Positions 1 to 10,857 of a stretch of 64,000 nucleotides of DNA are shown here, one piece after another. The translations under genes were made by a program, and so were the position numbers. Position 1 is the stretch's first letter; each line of letters starts with the position of its first letter. The stretch is from Hsuehochloa calcarea. Taxonomy: Eukaryota; Streptophyta; Magnoliopsida; Poales; Poaceae. Location of the stretch: assembly GCA_036346395.1 (NCBI GenBank), contig CM070594.1, forward strand, positions 32,273,385 to 32,337,384, in the 5' to 3' direction. The notes under the pieces are model-generated. The model worked only from the letters and a program-made list of their open reading frames with translations. It ran no database searches and had not been told where the DNA came from.

Positions 1-183
1 ATAGAATGAACACGAGATATGCGGGACTTGCGGTCGCTTTATTCCTTCGAACAATCGGGTTCTAATGAGAGGGTGACCTCTATTTATAGACTACGGATGA
101 GGAGTTCAGTGGGACAGGGACTCTCCGGGTCGCAGGCAGATCTTGGACTGTAACTCTCAGAGTCCCAGGCCGATTTCTTAACA
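1..183 (-). mobile_element. Truncated copia-type LTR end
   Basis: This stretch matches, with scattered small deletions and substitutions, the LTRs found at 17084-17372 and 23392-23682. It shares the segment with the ATGCGGGACTTG string, the TTTATTCCTT string, the 'ctatttatagacta' block and the terminal TTTCTTAACA. On the minus strand it is the first part of an LTR (TGTTAAGAAA...). It is cut by the left edge of the window, so it cannot be told whether it is a solo LTR or one end of a longer element. It is more diverged than the other two copies, hence older. Confidence 0.75.
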
Positions 184-2100
184 GTATATAGGTGCGGTGT
201 GTTACGTTACGTCCGCGAGTTTGGGCCAAACTGTGGACCACGATCCGCAGCTCCAATCGCTGGACCTGGTGGTCAGCGAACGGCAAGACGCGTGGTGCGG
301 TGCCGAACCAGATAAATGAAACAGTGACCTACGTCCAGAGGCAAGAAAAGTCAACAAATTTCTCAGAAACTCTCTTCCTTTCTCCTCTCCGGCGTGTCAA
401 CGGTCGTGACAGTCGGCTTTTCAAATAGTTTTTTTGGTCTTGACTTGAACATGTCTCGCGACTCTTCTTGCAAATTATCTTCTCCATTACCGTAGCTACA
501 GTGTTCCTTCCACTTCTCTTTCAGGGATCAGGATGATGTGGTTGGTCATCTTAAGAAAGGACGATGCTGTCACCCGCTGATGAGGAGGATCCTTCGACTT
601 GCAACCCTCACATCCACTATTCACCATCATCCTACGGTCCTTCTATCATGACCCACCATCCATCTGTTCCCATCTAACTCTTGGCTTTCTTCCTGGGATG
701 AAAAGGACAGCAAGTGTGCTGCCTGGAGTGACTAGGACCGAGGAGGTGGAGACGGCAGGTGTGGGGTTGCCACCACGGCGGCGGTGAAAGGCGGCGGAAT
801 CGAGCCAGAACTCATCGAGTGGGAGCTCGAGATGGATTCCCGGCAGCGGTGAAATGCGAGGACGACATGAAGACGTGAGGACATAGGGGCGGTCATTGTT
901 GAGGAGGCGTAGCCGGGAAGCGGTGGAGGTAGGACGATCGACCTTGTGGCGGAGAGCTCTTTAGTGAGGCGAGCACGGCGTCGGCGGTGGTCAAATGGCC
1001 AGCAGACAGAGAACGAGTCAGAATCGGTGGTTGCGACGGCCGCCGAGCGATGGCTCGTCTTGTCCCCAGCCGACTCGAGTACGGATTCAAGTTTTATCGC
1101 TTCTCTCTTGAAGGCTTGCTTGGATAAATTAACGTGGATTAGATCAAATTCCTTTGGATTGACGGGGAATTTTAAGCGACCGATTCGGCTTGCGTGCAAA
1201 GCATATAACGTAGTTGACAATAATAATACAAGCGTACGAATCCAGTCCTTTTAGTTTTGCTCGTATGAAGTAACTTTGGTTTTTATTTAAGACACGAGTG
1301 ATCTCCCTTTATCAAAGCAGCTAAGAACTAACGAACTTAACAATCAAAATGCTAGCAGCTGAACTGCTGGGGTGTAATGTTCCGGGCACCGTACGCCGGC
1401 CAGCTGATTCGGTATAGTCGGAGCGGGGCGATGGCATACTGGCACGCAGCACCGTAAAACTCGTCTCCTGCTTCTAGGCATTTGCGATGACAGTGGCATG
1501 ATATCTGCGCCCGCGTGCGAGGCGGATGCCGTCAAAGAGACCGCTTCGGCGGGTTGGAATGGGTAAGATGGGTGGTTGGAGTGGACGAGGACCATGGGAC
1601 TCGGCAATCCAGGACGTTGATTTGGTTTTGCGTAGCAAGTAGAGGCGGAAAAAAAAAGTTTGTTGGTAGTTTTCGTTGGTTTCGGTTTAAAATTACTCTA
1701 ATTATATTGGTTAATAGTTAAACATTGAAATAACTCGATTCATTGGTTGGTTATAAACATACTTTTAAATTATAAATAAAATAATAATAAATTAAACTAC
1801 GTTAATTTTAAAGAAAAAAACTCGGTATCCACCCCAGTATTAAGGATAATTCATAGCTTTTGTCAAAAGTTGCTTCTACGACCGCACGGTGCCAGGCGGT
1901 CCCGCGACTCGCCTCACCTGGTCACCCCGACGGCTGCTGCTCTCCCTCTCCGCCGCGCCGCTGTGGCCAGATCCGGCCGGATCCAGGGCCCATAGCTCCG
2001 TAGCACTTCACCAGGTCTCCTTCCTCCTGCCCGACTAGGCCTTTGGCCACTTCCGTCTCCATCCCCTACCCGAGAAACCCTAGCCATACAGCAGGAGGCC
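184..2100. other. Upstream region and 5' leader of MKK6, no gene recognised
   Basis: No recognisable protein is encoded here. About 720-1090 is GC-rich with long overlapping open frames on both strands but no known motif, so they look like composition artefacts. About 1680-1860 is AT-rich. 1870-2100 is GC-rich and pyrimidine-rich and directly precedes the MKK6 start codon; it is the likely core promoter and 5' untranslated leader. The transcription start cannot be fixed from sequence alone. Confidence 0.4.
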
Positions 2101-5100
2101 ATGAGGGGGAAGAAGCAGCTCAAGGAGCTCAAGCTCGCCGTGCCGGCGCAGGAGACGCCCGTAGACAAATTCCTGTAGGTCTCCCTCGATTCCTTAAGAC
2201 TAGACAGCACACTTTTATTTTTATTTTCCTATTGAAGCGACCGAAGGATTTAGCTTTTGAATGACGATGTGCCTTTTGTCTAAACGGCTGTCGATCGAGA
2301 TGTTTCTCATTACTATCTCACTGTGATTTGCTGGGATAGTTGTGAATTGTGATGGAGATAGGATTGCGTTTTGGTGCGCTCGTTAGCCAATCCGTGAGTT
2401 GCTGGAATAGATAGCAGCTGAGCTTTACTTAGTATTCAAGTGATCTCGTGCTTGATTTCATATTTGTATGGTTTGAGTTGCTAAACTGGCTTTGCAATTC
2501 ATGACTTTTGTTGTTTGTATTTGTATGTCGACGTTTGAGTGATCCAGATGCTAAATGTTGTTCCAGATCGTGTGTTGTTTTGTTTCTCCTTCGATTTGAT
2601 CATGGATTTGACGTTTAATTTCAGAAGTTAATATGTAAACTGAATTGTTGTCTTTGATCCCTGGTTCTCTTCTAGGACGGCGAGTGGTACATTCAAGGAT
2701 GGTGAACTGCGACTTAATCAAAGAGGCTTGAGGCTTATCTCCGAGGAAAATGGAGATGAAGATGTGAGTTCCTGGTTCAGTAATGACAACTTTTGTTGTT
2801 TGTTGATCTGTTCAATTGTGTTCTTGTTGTCTTGTACTTGGTATGGTGACATGTAGGTTTTGTATAGAAGCACTGGTTCCAGTTCAATCGCAAACCTTAT
2901 CCAACATTTTCTTGATTCCCCTTGATTGATTGAATGCAATAGACCATTTGAATGCATGGAATCTGTACCCTCACACATTCTTGCTGATTTATGGACTGCA
3001 ATGGTGCAGAGGAAACCTTGTGTTTAAAACTTGGCAGAGGTTTCATCCATAGACGTAGCATATGTGCACATTTCTCAATTTTTGTTTCATGTTTATCTTG
3101 GACAAATGTTGATTTTTCACGTGTAGGATTGAAATTCTTTTTTCTGTTACATGCTATTAGTTATTAGATGCGACTCTGATAAATCTTTCAAGTTAGTGAG
3201 AACAGGATATGTTGTCCCCAATGGTTATCCGTTATCGTATTTAACTTGAACTCCTATAAGGATATAGTGTTCTCCAGCTTGCGTTTGTAGTTGCTATCAT
3301 ATGGTTAGTGACCAAGTGGTTTCTGACTTGATTTTTTTTTTCCTCCAGCAATCAACAAACCTGAAGGTGGAAGATGTGCAGTTATCAATGGATGATCTCG
3401 AGATGATTCAAGTTATTGGTAAGGGAAGTGGTGGTGTTGTCCAACTAGTGCGGCACAAGTGGGTGGGGACATTGTATGCCTTGAAGGTAATTTCCAGTAC
3501 ACTAAGTTCGATGGAAAATATATATATTACACAAGTTGGAGCACTGCATTAGACTTTCTCCTTCCACTGTACTATTTTTCTATCTTTTTATGATTCTTGA
3601 CATGGAAAATCAATCTGTTCATACCCGCTTGAACAGATTCACTACATGTTGCCTTGTTCTGGCAATAAGTTCACACCAATGCACGCTACTAAAATGGGGT
3701 GGGGAAAATGGGGTGGGGAATGCTAAATGAATGGTGTAGCAGTAATGCTAAATGAATGGTGTAGCAGTAGCATCTGGTGCCAGCTTGTGTTTACATGCAA
3801 AATCTCTACTAAACACTGATTTTTAATGAATACTGATGCTAATGAATGAGAATACATCAGGTAATGATAATATGATATTCAGGTCAGTGAAAATTTCAAG
3901 CATTGCCCCTGGTGTTTGTACTGCTTTGGCATTTCTTCACTCGTATAATCTATCAGTTAATTTACTAGTATTGTAATTCCTTCCGTAGGGCATTCAAATG
4001 AATATTCAGGAGGCAGTTCGCAAACAAATAGTACAGGAACTCAAAATAAATCAAGCAACACAGAACCCACATATAGTTCTTTGCCATCAATCTTTTTACC
4101 ACAATGGTGTAATATATCTTGTTCTGGAATACATGGATCGTGGATCTCTTGCGGACATCATTAAACAAGTGAAAACAATTCTGGAGCCATACCTTGCAGT
4201 ACTTTGCAAGCAGGTATGCATAAACTTGGCCTTTGTTTTCTGCTTTGACTTCTCTTGTTTTTGGAATAAGCTTGAAATTTTGTCACATCTGTTGAAAGTT
4301 GAAACTACGTTCTAACACAGCTAACATCGATAATATTGTGATAATTCAGGTTTTGGAGGGTTTATTGTATCTTCATCATGAAAGGCATGTGATTCACAGG
4401 GACATAAAGCCATCTAACTTGTTAGTCAACCATAAAGGTGAAGTAAAGATTACTGATTTTGGGGTAAGTGCAGTGCTAGCAAGTTCAATGGGGCAGCGAG
4501 ATACATTTGTTGGAACCTACAACTATATGGCGGTATGTTGAATTAATGATCATGTTGAATTAATGATCTGCTGTCTATGTGATTGCTAGTTTATGTTCGT
4601 TATGGTGATCTGGAATGCATAAATTTGTTGTCATAATTCTCTGCTTTTCTTCCTTGTTCAGCCTGAGAGGATTAGTGGAAGCTCCTATGACTACAAGAGT
4701 GACATATGGAGTTTGGGCTTAGTAATACTTGAGTGTGCCATCGGGCGGTTCCCTTATATACCTTCAGAAGGAGAAGGTTGGTTAAGCTTCTATGAACTAT
4801 TAGAAGCAATTGTTGACCAGCCACCACCTTCTGCACCTGCAGATCAGTTCTCCCCAGAATTCTGCTCATTTATCTCCTCGTGGTATGCTAAACATTCTTC
4901 TTCTCTGAAATTACATATGAAAATTAACTCAGTTACTGCATTCCTGCTTATTCTCTTGCTCAGTAAACTTGAATGAACTTTTTGCCCTGTTTTTCAATGT
5001 CCTCTTAGTTTTTTTTAATGTGATAAGGAAATATTTGAAGTTGTTGATAAAGCTATTTATCACTTACTTTAATATGTAGTGATTTACTCATTTGTCGCAG

Positions 5101-8100
5101 TAGTGGAATTTCTCTACTTAAATATTTCTTTTTCCTGTGTTTTTCATGAGAACAGTTTTATTGCGACTCTGTGAGCACTTAAATAGTAGTGTTTTTCAAT
5201 GTCCTCTTAGTTTTATTGGAATTTCTCTACTTAAATATTTGAAGTTGTTGATAAAACTAGTAGAATTTCTCATTGGAATTTCTCTTCTACTTAAATCCAC
5301 AGAAGTCCTGATTTTATTATGATTTTTTGTTACAACCTTTGTTATACTATAGTTGATCTTGCATTGTTATCTACTGAAAAGTGAAAACACCCTGCAATTG
5401 TTTCACAAGTGCTTGCACATCAAGATGCTGCAAGAGTAACTTTGCAGCCATTGGAATTTCTCTTCTACTTAAATCCACAGAAGTCCTGATTTTATTATGT
5501 TTTTTTTGTTACAACCTTTGTTATACTATGGTTGATCTTGCATTGTTATCTACTGAAAAGTGAAAACACCCTGCAATTGTTTCACAAGTGCTTGCACATC
5601 AAGATGCTGCAAGAGTAACTTTGCAGCCAATGGCTCAGTGGGTAAACTCTTACAATATATTTATTTTCTTGTTATTGGTAAGAATTTTTGGAAACCTATC
5701 TTAACTCTGGAACTGTGGTTGGTTGCTGCCTTGGTGGATATTGAACAAGGAAGCTTAGGCTTGTATGTTAGTTGGGACTTGGGACGCACTGTGTTACTTA
5801 TGCTTGGTATTTCTGTAGACCATGGTTCTTAGCATTTTAATGTGATACCTATATGACATGACCATATTGTTAACCTATCTTAATCTTCAACAAAATAGGT
5901 TTAAGTATGTCGTTAGCCTTGAAACTTCAAGCATTACCAGTACTACTTTAGCTAAGATCTGAAGTTTGAGTTATCAACAGTTTCATGAAATCCAAGCCTT
6001 CAATTGCCGTTGTTAGAATAGGGTGGTAGAATAGGAACTCTTTTGTATTTCCTTATCTGTATATGACATACCTCCCGTGTACTCCCTATATATATTGCCC
6101 ATTGGACATCTTGAATAGATACACATAATATCTATAACATGGTATCAGAGCGGGCTGTGAAACCCTAGTCGTCGTCTAGCTTTCGCCCTTATTCGCTGCC
6201 TGCTGCCCCCGGGAGGAGCAATCTCCACTCCCGAGGGCGGCCATATTAGTCGTAGTTTTCTTTCCTCGTAGAAGCAACAACATCGAGTAGATAGGAAAGT
6301 GTTTTCAGCGGCGAGTTGTTCTTCTCAACGATCCAGAAAGCTTATGATGGATTGCGAAGCAGTTCGAGGCAACAATGCTCAGCAGGTCGGCTCTAACCTG
6401 ATGGCGCTTTTCGTCTGCCTCGCCAAGCGTTTGGCCGACGCGAACGCCGACCGCAACCTGGTCTTCTCACCGCTGTCCATCAACGTGGCGGTCACACTGG
6501 TGGCTGCCGGCTCCCACGGGGACACCCTGGATGGGGTCCTCTGCGTCCTCGTCGCGTAGTCCAGCGACGAGGTTGCAGAGTTTGTGGCGCACATGGCGGA
6601 GACAACGCTGCCCGACGCCCAGAGTCGAGGCGGGCGCAAAGCCAAGCAGATCGCGAGGACGTCGTCGGACGCATAAGGCCGAGGCGGCGATCAACCGTGA
6701 ATAGGCGGAGGAAGCAAGGTAGTAGATCAACTCATGGGCCGCGCAGGTCACAAGAAACCTCATCAACTCCATCCTTCCCCTGGGATCCGTGTGCCCAGAC
6801 ACAATTGTCATCCTCGGCAACGCCATCTACTTAAAGGGCAAGACTAGGAGGCAATGAGCTCTGTCTCAGATCTCTAGTTTGTGCCATGTGCTTGGGGATG
6901 CTGCTGTTGCGGCTAGTTATCATTGGGTCGTTTCTTTCTTTGTGTCGTTTCTTCCGTTGCGTCTTAGTCCGTTGCGTCTATCTAAGTCCATACCACTCTA
7001 TCTTTGAGTTCGTTTAAGCCATGCAAGTCAACAAATTTATTGTCAGTCATCGAAGCATAGGAATTCTCTTTTGCATGGCAGTAGCCACCGCTCTTTTCTT
7101 CGAGCCGCTGCAAATCGTAGAAGTTGTTATGATGCCGCTGCTTCTCTTTTAGCCGCCACCCCGAGCTTCTAAGGACGTCGTGCTTAGGGGTGGCAAAAAA
7201 GCTCGCGGCTCGCGAGCCGGCTCGAGCTTGTTGCGAGCCGAGCTGGCTCGCTCGAGCTCGAGCTTTTTTCGAGCCGAGCCGGGCTTCGAGCTCGGTGAAG
7301 TTTCGAGCCGAGCTCGAGCCGAGCTCGAGCCGGCTCGCGAGCCAAACGAGCCGAGTGCAACCCCATATAATCAAGATGATTGGCTTTTGAATTGATGATA
7401 AATGACTCATATAATCATTTTATTCTACCGAGCTCGGCGAGCTTTTTCGGCCGGCTCGAGCGAAGCTTTCGAGCCGGCTCGAGCTTTTTTCGAGCCGAGC
7501 CGAGCCTTCATTCGAGCTCGTTTTCCAAACGAGCCGAGCCGAGCCAGAGTTTAAACCGAGCCACAACGAGCCGAGCCGAGCCTGGCTCGTTTCCAGCCCT
7601 AGTCGTGCTTCTTCTGCACTGCGCCTCCGTTGCGTTTCTTGTGTACTGCGTTGTCGTCGTCTTGGACTTCGACCTGCGCCGCCATACTTCTATCTATAAC
7701 TCTTCGGCTTGATTTGACAACTCTATTTTTGTTGGTTTCATCATCTTCTTCGTCATGTTGCCGCGATCGATTTTGCTCCTATTTGCCTTTACTTTTTCAA
7801 CTTTATGGACTGTAGCACGACTCCTGATGGGAGGAGATATTTTGATACTCGATATATTTTCGAAGAGCTACACGCTACGGTGACATTATCAAGACTCGGA
7901 CTTTCAATTTTCCATATTTTAGTGAACCCTTTCCAAATGCAATGCTATTGCATACGCCTTGCATTTGAGGGGAAAGGGTTAGAATAGGGTGGTAGAATAG
8001 GAACTCGTTTGTATTTTTTTATCTATGTATAGCATACCCCCTTGCACTCTCTATATATTGTCCATTAGGCCTCTTGAATAGATACACACAATATTCATAG

Positions 8101-9343
8101 GGTCTGTCTACACAGAATTCGATTGTTTTCTTTGTAAAAATCTGTTACATTCTGAAAGTTCATTTACAACTCCATTATACATAAATTACAGTAAATTATT
8201 TATATAATTTTGGTTTTTAGTTACTATAATTATTCTTAAAAGTCTTAATAACTCATGTTTCCATCACAAGATTTAAAATCTCACATGTACTTTGGAAGGT
8301 TGAGCAAAAACAAACATAAAAATAAAATTATATACCAACAAAATGCGACAATGTGGTGAACCTGTTATGTTCTTCATGTGTATTTTGAGAAGTTGAGCAA
8401 AAACAAAGATAAAAAATAACATTATGTGCCAACAAAATACGACAATATGATGAATCCGTTATGTTCCGAAGAAAAAATCATATTAAATTCAGACCCAATT
8501 CGTTAGAATGGAAAAGTGCAAATCTCAAAGCATATCAGACGAATTAAAATTCGACTATTATGAATTTTTTTTTACAGCACATCAATAACACGAATATTAT
8601 GACACATCTGACGAACAGAAAAATAGCAGTTTTAGCTTAAAAAACTGTGGGGAGTTATATAGCAATTCCCATATTCATAACACCCGTAACCGCAAAGTTT
8701 GATGACAAAAGATACTTATTGGTTTAAATCAGTTGTGTCAATATGTGAATTGTTTCCCAGATTAATATAACCTTGGATTCGAGGTTGTGGCTAACTGACT
8801 CTACACTATTACACATTTATTCTGCGAATCTGTCCTCCCTCTCACATCATGTTTGACCCGCAGCAATTGGCTTTGTTGTCACATCTACCCACAAAAATGT
8901 ACTTCTGAACTTTCATTGTTGTACCATGCATGTACGAACTGTATGTCCTTTGTGCTCCGTCTTTCATTTCATGAATAATTCCTAAGGAAACATGCACATC
9001 CTGAGGGCAACCATTGATTTCTGCCAACTTATCATTACAGATTCATGTCGGCAATGTATGTCGTACTGTCGTTTTATATATTGCTATATTGCTTTGCAGC
9101 ATACAAAAGGATCCTGCGGAGCGGATGTCTGCTTCAGAACTCTTGGTCAGCATTTCCTTTGACTTCTTATTTTTTTATAGCGAATCTACCTGTGATACCA
9201 TCTGCATCTATTGACTACCTTGTACCGAATTGTCGTTCATGTTCTTGCAGAATCATCCTTTCATCAAGAAGTTCGAGGGTAAGGATTTAGACCTGCGAAT
9301 TCTTGTCGAGAGCCTCGAACCTCCAATGAATATTCCCGAGTAG
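2101..9343 (+). CDS. MKK6: MAP kinase kinase, group A (MKK6 type), 8 exons
   Basis: Dual-specificity kinase that phosphorylates MAP kinases in a MAPKKK-MKK-MPK cascade; plant MKK6 orthologues act in cytokinesis and in stress signalling (family knowledge). I joined exons at GT-AG borders: 2101-2174, 2676-2763, 3349-3486, 3989-4213, 4350-4532, 4662-4882, 9100-9145, 9251-9343. They total 1,068 nt in one open frame, giving 355 aa, the length I recall for rice MKK6. Visible motifs: a basic-hydrophobic MAPK-docking N terminus (KKQLKELKL), glycine loop GKGSGG at residues 78-83, catalytic Lys100, HRD 191-193, DFG 211-213, activation segment with the plant S-x5-T pattern (Ser221/Thr227), and APE 236-238. 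The start is chosen because MRGKK is the family's usual N terminus. Exon 6 ends in TG and exon 7 supplies C, restoring the Cys of ...FISSC/IQKDP. Intron 6 is 4.2 kb and full of insertions, yet its splice sites are intact, so the gene looks functional. Confidence 0.96.
5272..5628 (+). repeat. 178-bp tandem duplication in MKK6 intron 6
   Basis: Two adjacent copies, 5272-5449 and 5450-5628, differ by only about three positions (a T-run length change and an A/G change in ATAGTT versus ATGGTT). This points to a recent duplication. Each copy starts ATTGGAATTTCTC and ends TTTGCAGCC. Shorter diverged copies of its edges occur just upstream at about 4990-5045 and 5190-5260. It repeats a short open frame, but no function is implied. 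Confidence 0.93.
6359..6838 (+). pseudogene. Serpin gene fragment carried inside the TRIM element
   Basis: The conceptual translation resembles the N-terminal exon of plant serpins (serine/cysteine protease inhibitors). It has an amphipathic helix-A region, then NLVFSPLSINVAVTLVAAG and GDTLDGVLCVL. An in-frame TAG follows at about 6557. Reading through it, the resemblance continues with SSDEVAEFVAHMAE. After a deletion and further stops come INSWAAQVTRNLINSILP and VILGNAIYLKGK. The fragment stops well before the reactive-centre loop, so it cannot be an inhibitor. Several stops and a missing middle segment mark it as a pseudogene. Its position between LTR, primer-binding site and purine tract suggests transduction by the retroelement. 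Confidence 0.85.
7185..7601. mobile_element. hAT-type non-autonomous DNA transposon (417 bp)
   Basis: The element is bounded by an exact 8-bp target duplication, GTCGTGCT, at 7177-7184 and 7602-7609. It has imperfect terminal inverted repeats, TAGGGGTGGCAAA at the left and the complement of TAGGGCTGGAAA at the right. The 8-bp duplication and TAGGG-type ends fit the hAT superfamily. The interior is dominated by GAGCC/GGCTC words, many arranged as palindromes such as GGCTCGAGCC, around an AT-rich centre. No transposase is encoded. It is nested in the TRIM element. Confidence 0.92.
8284..8469 (+). repeat. Diverged ~92-bp tandem duplication in MKK6 intron 6
   Basis: Two adjacent related segments, 8284-8374 and 8375-8469, share GTTGAGCAAAAACAAA, CCAACAAAAT.CGACAAT and the closing TGTTATGTTC, with many substitutions between them. 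This is an older duplication than the one at 5272-5628. Confidence 0.75.
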
Positions 9344-9995
9344 CTTGTCAATAGAGGGGATGAGGCTTTGCAGTGTTTTCTGGGTTGCCCTCTTTATAGC
9401 AGCACATATTTGTCCTGGACCGCAGCAGCGTCTTCCCTACATGCGATGATGTTTTTTGTTCAAATTTCAAGGAGTCACAGTTGAGCATGATAAATAGAGG
9501 GAATCAAGATGTTGCCTTCGAATTCTTACAGGTTGCCTTATTGTAATTCCTGTTGCGAGTATAGAGTAAACGGACCTTCTGTCCTTGTGACTTGCTCTAG
9601 TTGAGGATTCTGAAGAATGAAGTCAAATATTACATGCTAGTAATATGCTATGTGAAGAGTAACACCGTCTTTTACTGCAACTGCAAACAATAACATTTTC
9701 ACGTAAAAACAGCCGAAATTAAAATTTTAAGCTAAAAACACTACTAAATTTTAAAAAAAACAATTAAGCTGGCACGACTGAAATTCTAACATCAGAAGTT
9801 CGATATCGAATAACATTTGGAGTGCGATCACATGGACCCATAAGCTATCCTTGTAACAAGAAAGTTTCATTATTCACTGGAGCAACGAAGGATCAACGTC
9901 ACCAAAGTCCAGACATCATCAACGACTGCTGTCTCCTCTTCCATCAATGAATACCCATCTCCTCTTCCTGAGAGTGTCAATGCAGCTACGTACGC
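9344..9995 (+). other. MKK6 3' untranslated region and intergenic spacer
   Basis: The stretch after the MKK6 stop codon is probably 3' UTR as far as about 9600-9680; I cannot place the poly(A) site. The rest separates MKK6 from the convergent gene at 9996-10298. No other gene is seen. Confidence 0.5.
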
Positions 9996-10298
9996 TCATG
10001 AATCCATGTCGTAGGGCCCGTCGGCGTCGGCTCCCTCGAGGTAGTACATCTTGAGTTCGTCATACTTGAGCTCGCGCCTCCCCTTGGAGGACGACGACCC
10101 GGCCTTGCCGCAGGGCTCCCTGTAGGCGCGACCGCCGGTGAACTTGGAGTGGTTGGTGGGCTTCCGCGGCGCCCTGACAAACCCGCCGTTGGCCGTCGGC
10201 CCCTCCACGGCGTGCACCGCGCGGCGCTTGCCCTCCGGGTCGACCAGGTTGCGGTCGTAGGCGCACACCCACCCGTGCTGCCGCCCCTCGCGACGCAT
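9996..10298 (-). CDS. Small uncharacterised plant protein, 100 aa
   Basis: An intact single-exon frame begins MRREGRQHGWVCAYDRN and ends GPYDMDS. I do not recognise a named family. It looks like a real gene: strong codon bias (GC-rich third positions), basic and arginine-rich N-terminal half, a motif VRAPRKPTNHSKFTGG in the middle, a charged Ser/Lys-rich linker and an acidic C terminus. It has no signal peptide or membrane segment. The NHSKFTG-type core is what I would expect to be conserved in a plant-specific protein family, but that is from memory and unverified. A TATA-like sequence lies 63-74 bp upstream of its ATG. It is convergent with MKK6. Confidence 0.75.
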   Translation of the reverse strand: MRREGRQHGWVCAYDRNLVDPEGKRRAVHAVEGPTANGGFVRAPRKPTNHSKFTGGRAYREPCGKAGSSSSKGRRELKYDELKMYYLEGADADGPYDMDS

Positions 10299-10360
10299 CG
10301 TTGCTCGTTTCTTGCTTTGCTTTTGGCTGGGGCGGTGACGAAGGAGGCGGCACCGGTGGC

Positions 10361-10372
10361 CTATATATATAG
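10361..10372 (-). promoter_or_regulatory. TATA box of the 100-aa gene
   Basis: On the minus strand the sequence reads CCTATATATATAGG, 63-74 bp upstream of the ATG at 10298. The spacing fits a core promoter with a short leader. Confidence 0.6.
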
Positions 10373-10654
10373 GCTGGGAGTTGCAGCGCTCGGCGCGTAC
10401 GGTTCCTTGGCGGCGACGGGTTCGTGTTGTGGTCGGCTACTTGGGGTCCAAGTCTCTGCCGGTATGACCTTATCTGGATCCTGGAGGTGCCGTTCTTCTC
10501 AAAATGTCCAGAACCTACCTACGCAAGTGCCTGAATTGCACTACTGGGCCAGGCCTGAATCGCAGCTGTTGGGCCTGAGCTAGCCCTGTCCTTTGCTCTT
10601 CAGGCAAGCTTAGTTGGAAAACTGATCCCTGATTTTTATTTTGCCTCTTCGTTA

Positions 10655-10856
10655 CTCCGTCCGATTTCAAATAATTAACAACCTTGACTTTACTACTCAA
10701 ATTTGACACTTCATTTTTAGCAATATATATGTAAATACTTATAGGTATACAATACTTTAATTTTCATCTTCCCTAACTAAATATTTTTTAAAAATGTGAT
10801 TGGTCAAAGTTAAATAGTACAGTCAGAGTTGTCAATTATTTGAAAACGGAGGTAGT
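10655..10856. mobile_element. Stowaway-like MITE
   Basis: An AT-rich segment of about 200 bp has inverted ends CTCCGTCCGATTTCAAATAATT and the complement of CTACCTCCGTTTTCAAATAATT, flanked by TA. CTCCGTC-type ends and a TA target fit Stowaway (Tc1/mariner) MITEs common near grass genes. The left end has lost a few bases against the canonical CTCCCTCCGTC. Confidence 0.85.
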
Positions 10857-10857
10857 A

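Larger units (their letters stand above)
6011..8100 (+). mobile_element. TRIM-like non-autonomous LTR retrotransposon in MKK6 intron 6
   Basis: A 129-bp 5' LTR (6011-6139, TGTTAGAATAGGG...TATAACA) is followed directly by TGGTATCAGAGC (6140-6151), the primer-binding site complementary to initiator methionine tRNA. A matching 3' LTR (about 7977-8100) is preceded by a purine tract (GAGGGGAAAGGG, about 7967-7978). No gag or pol is present. The interior holds a broken serpin exon and a nested hAT-type element; without the latter it is about 1.66 kb. I could not find a convincing target-site duplication, and the 3' LTR edge has decayed. It lies in the sense direction of MKK6. Confidence 0.85.

Noticed and set aside
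732..1254. Overlapping open frames on both strands in GC-rich DNA
   Set aside because: They have no recognisable domain or start context, and open frames occur in several frames at once, as expected from GC-rich composition.
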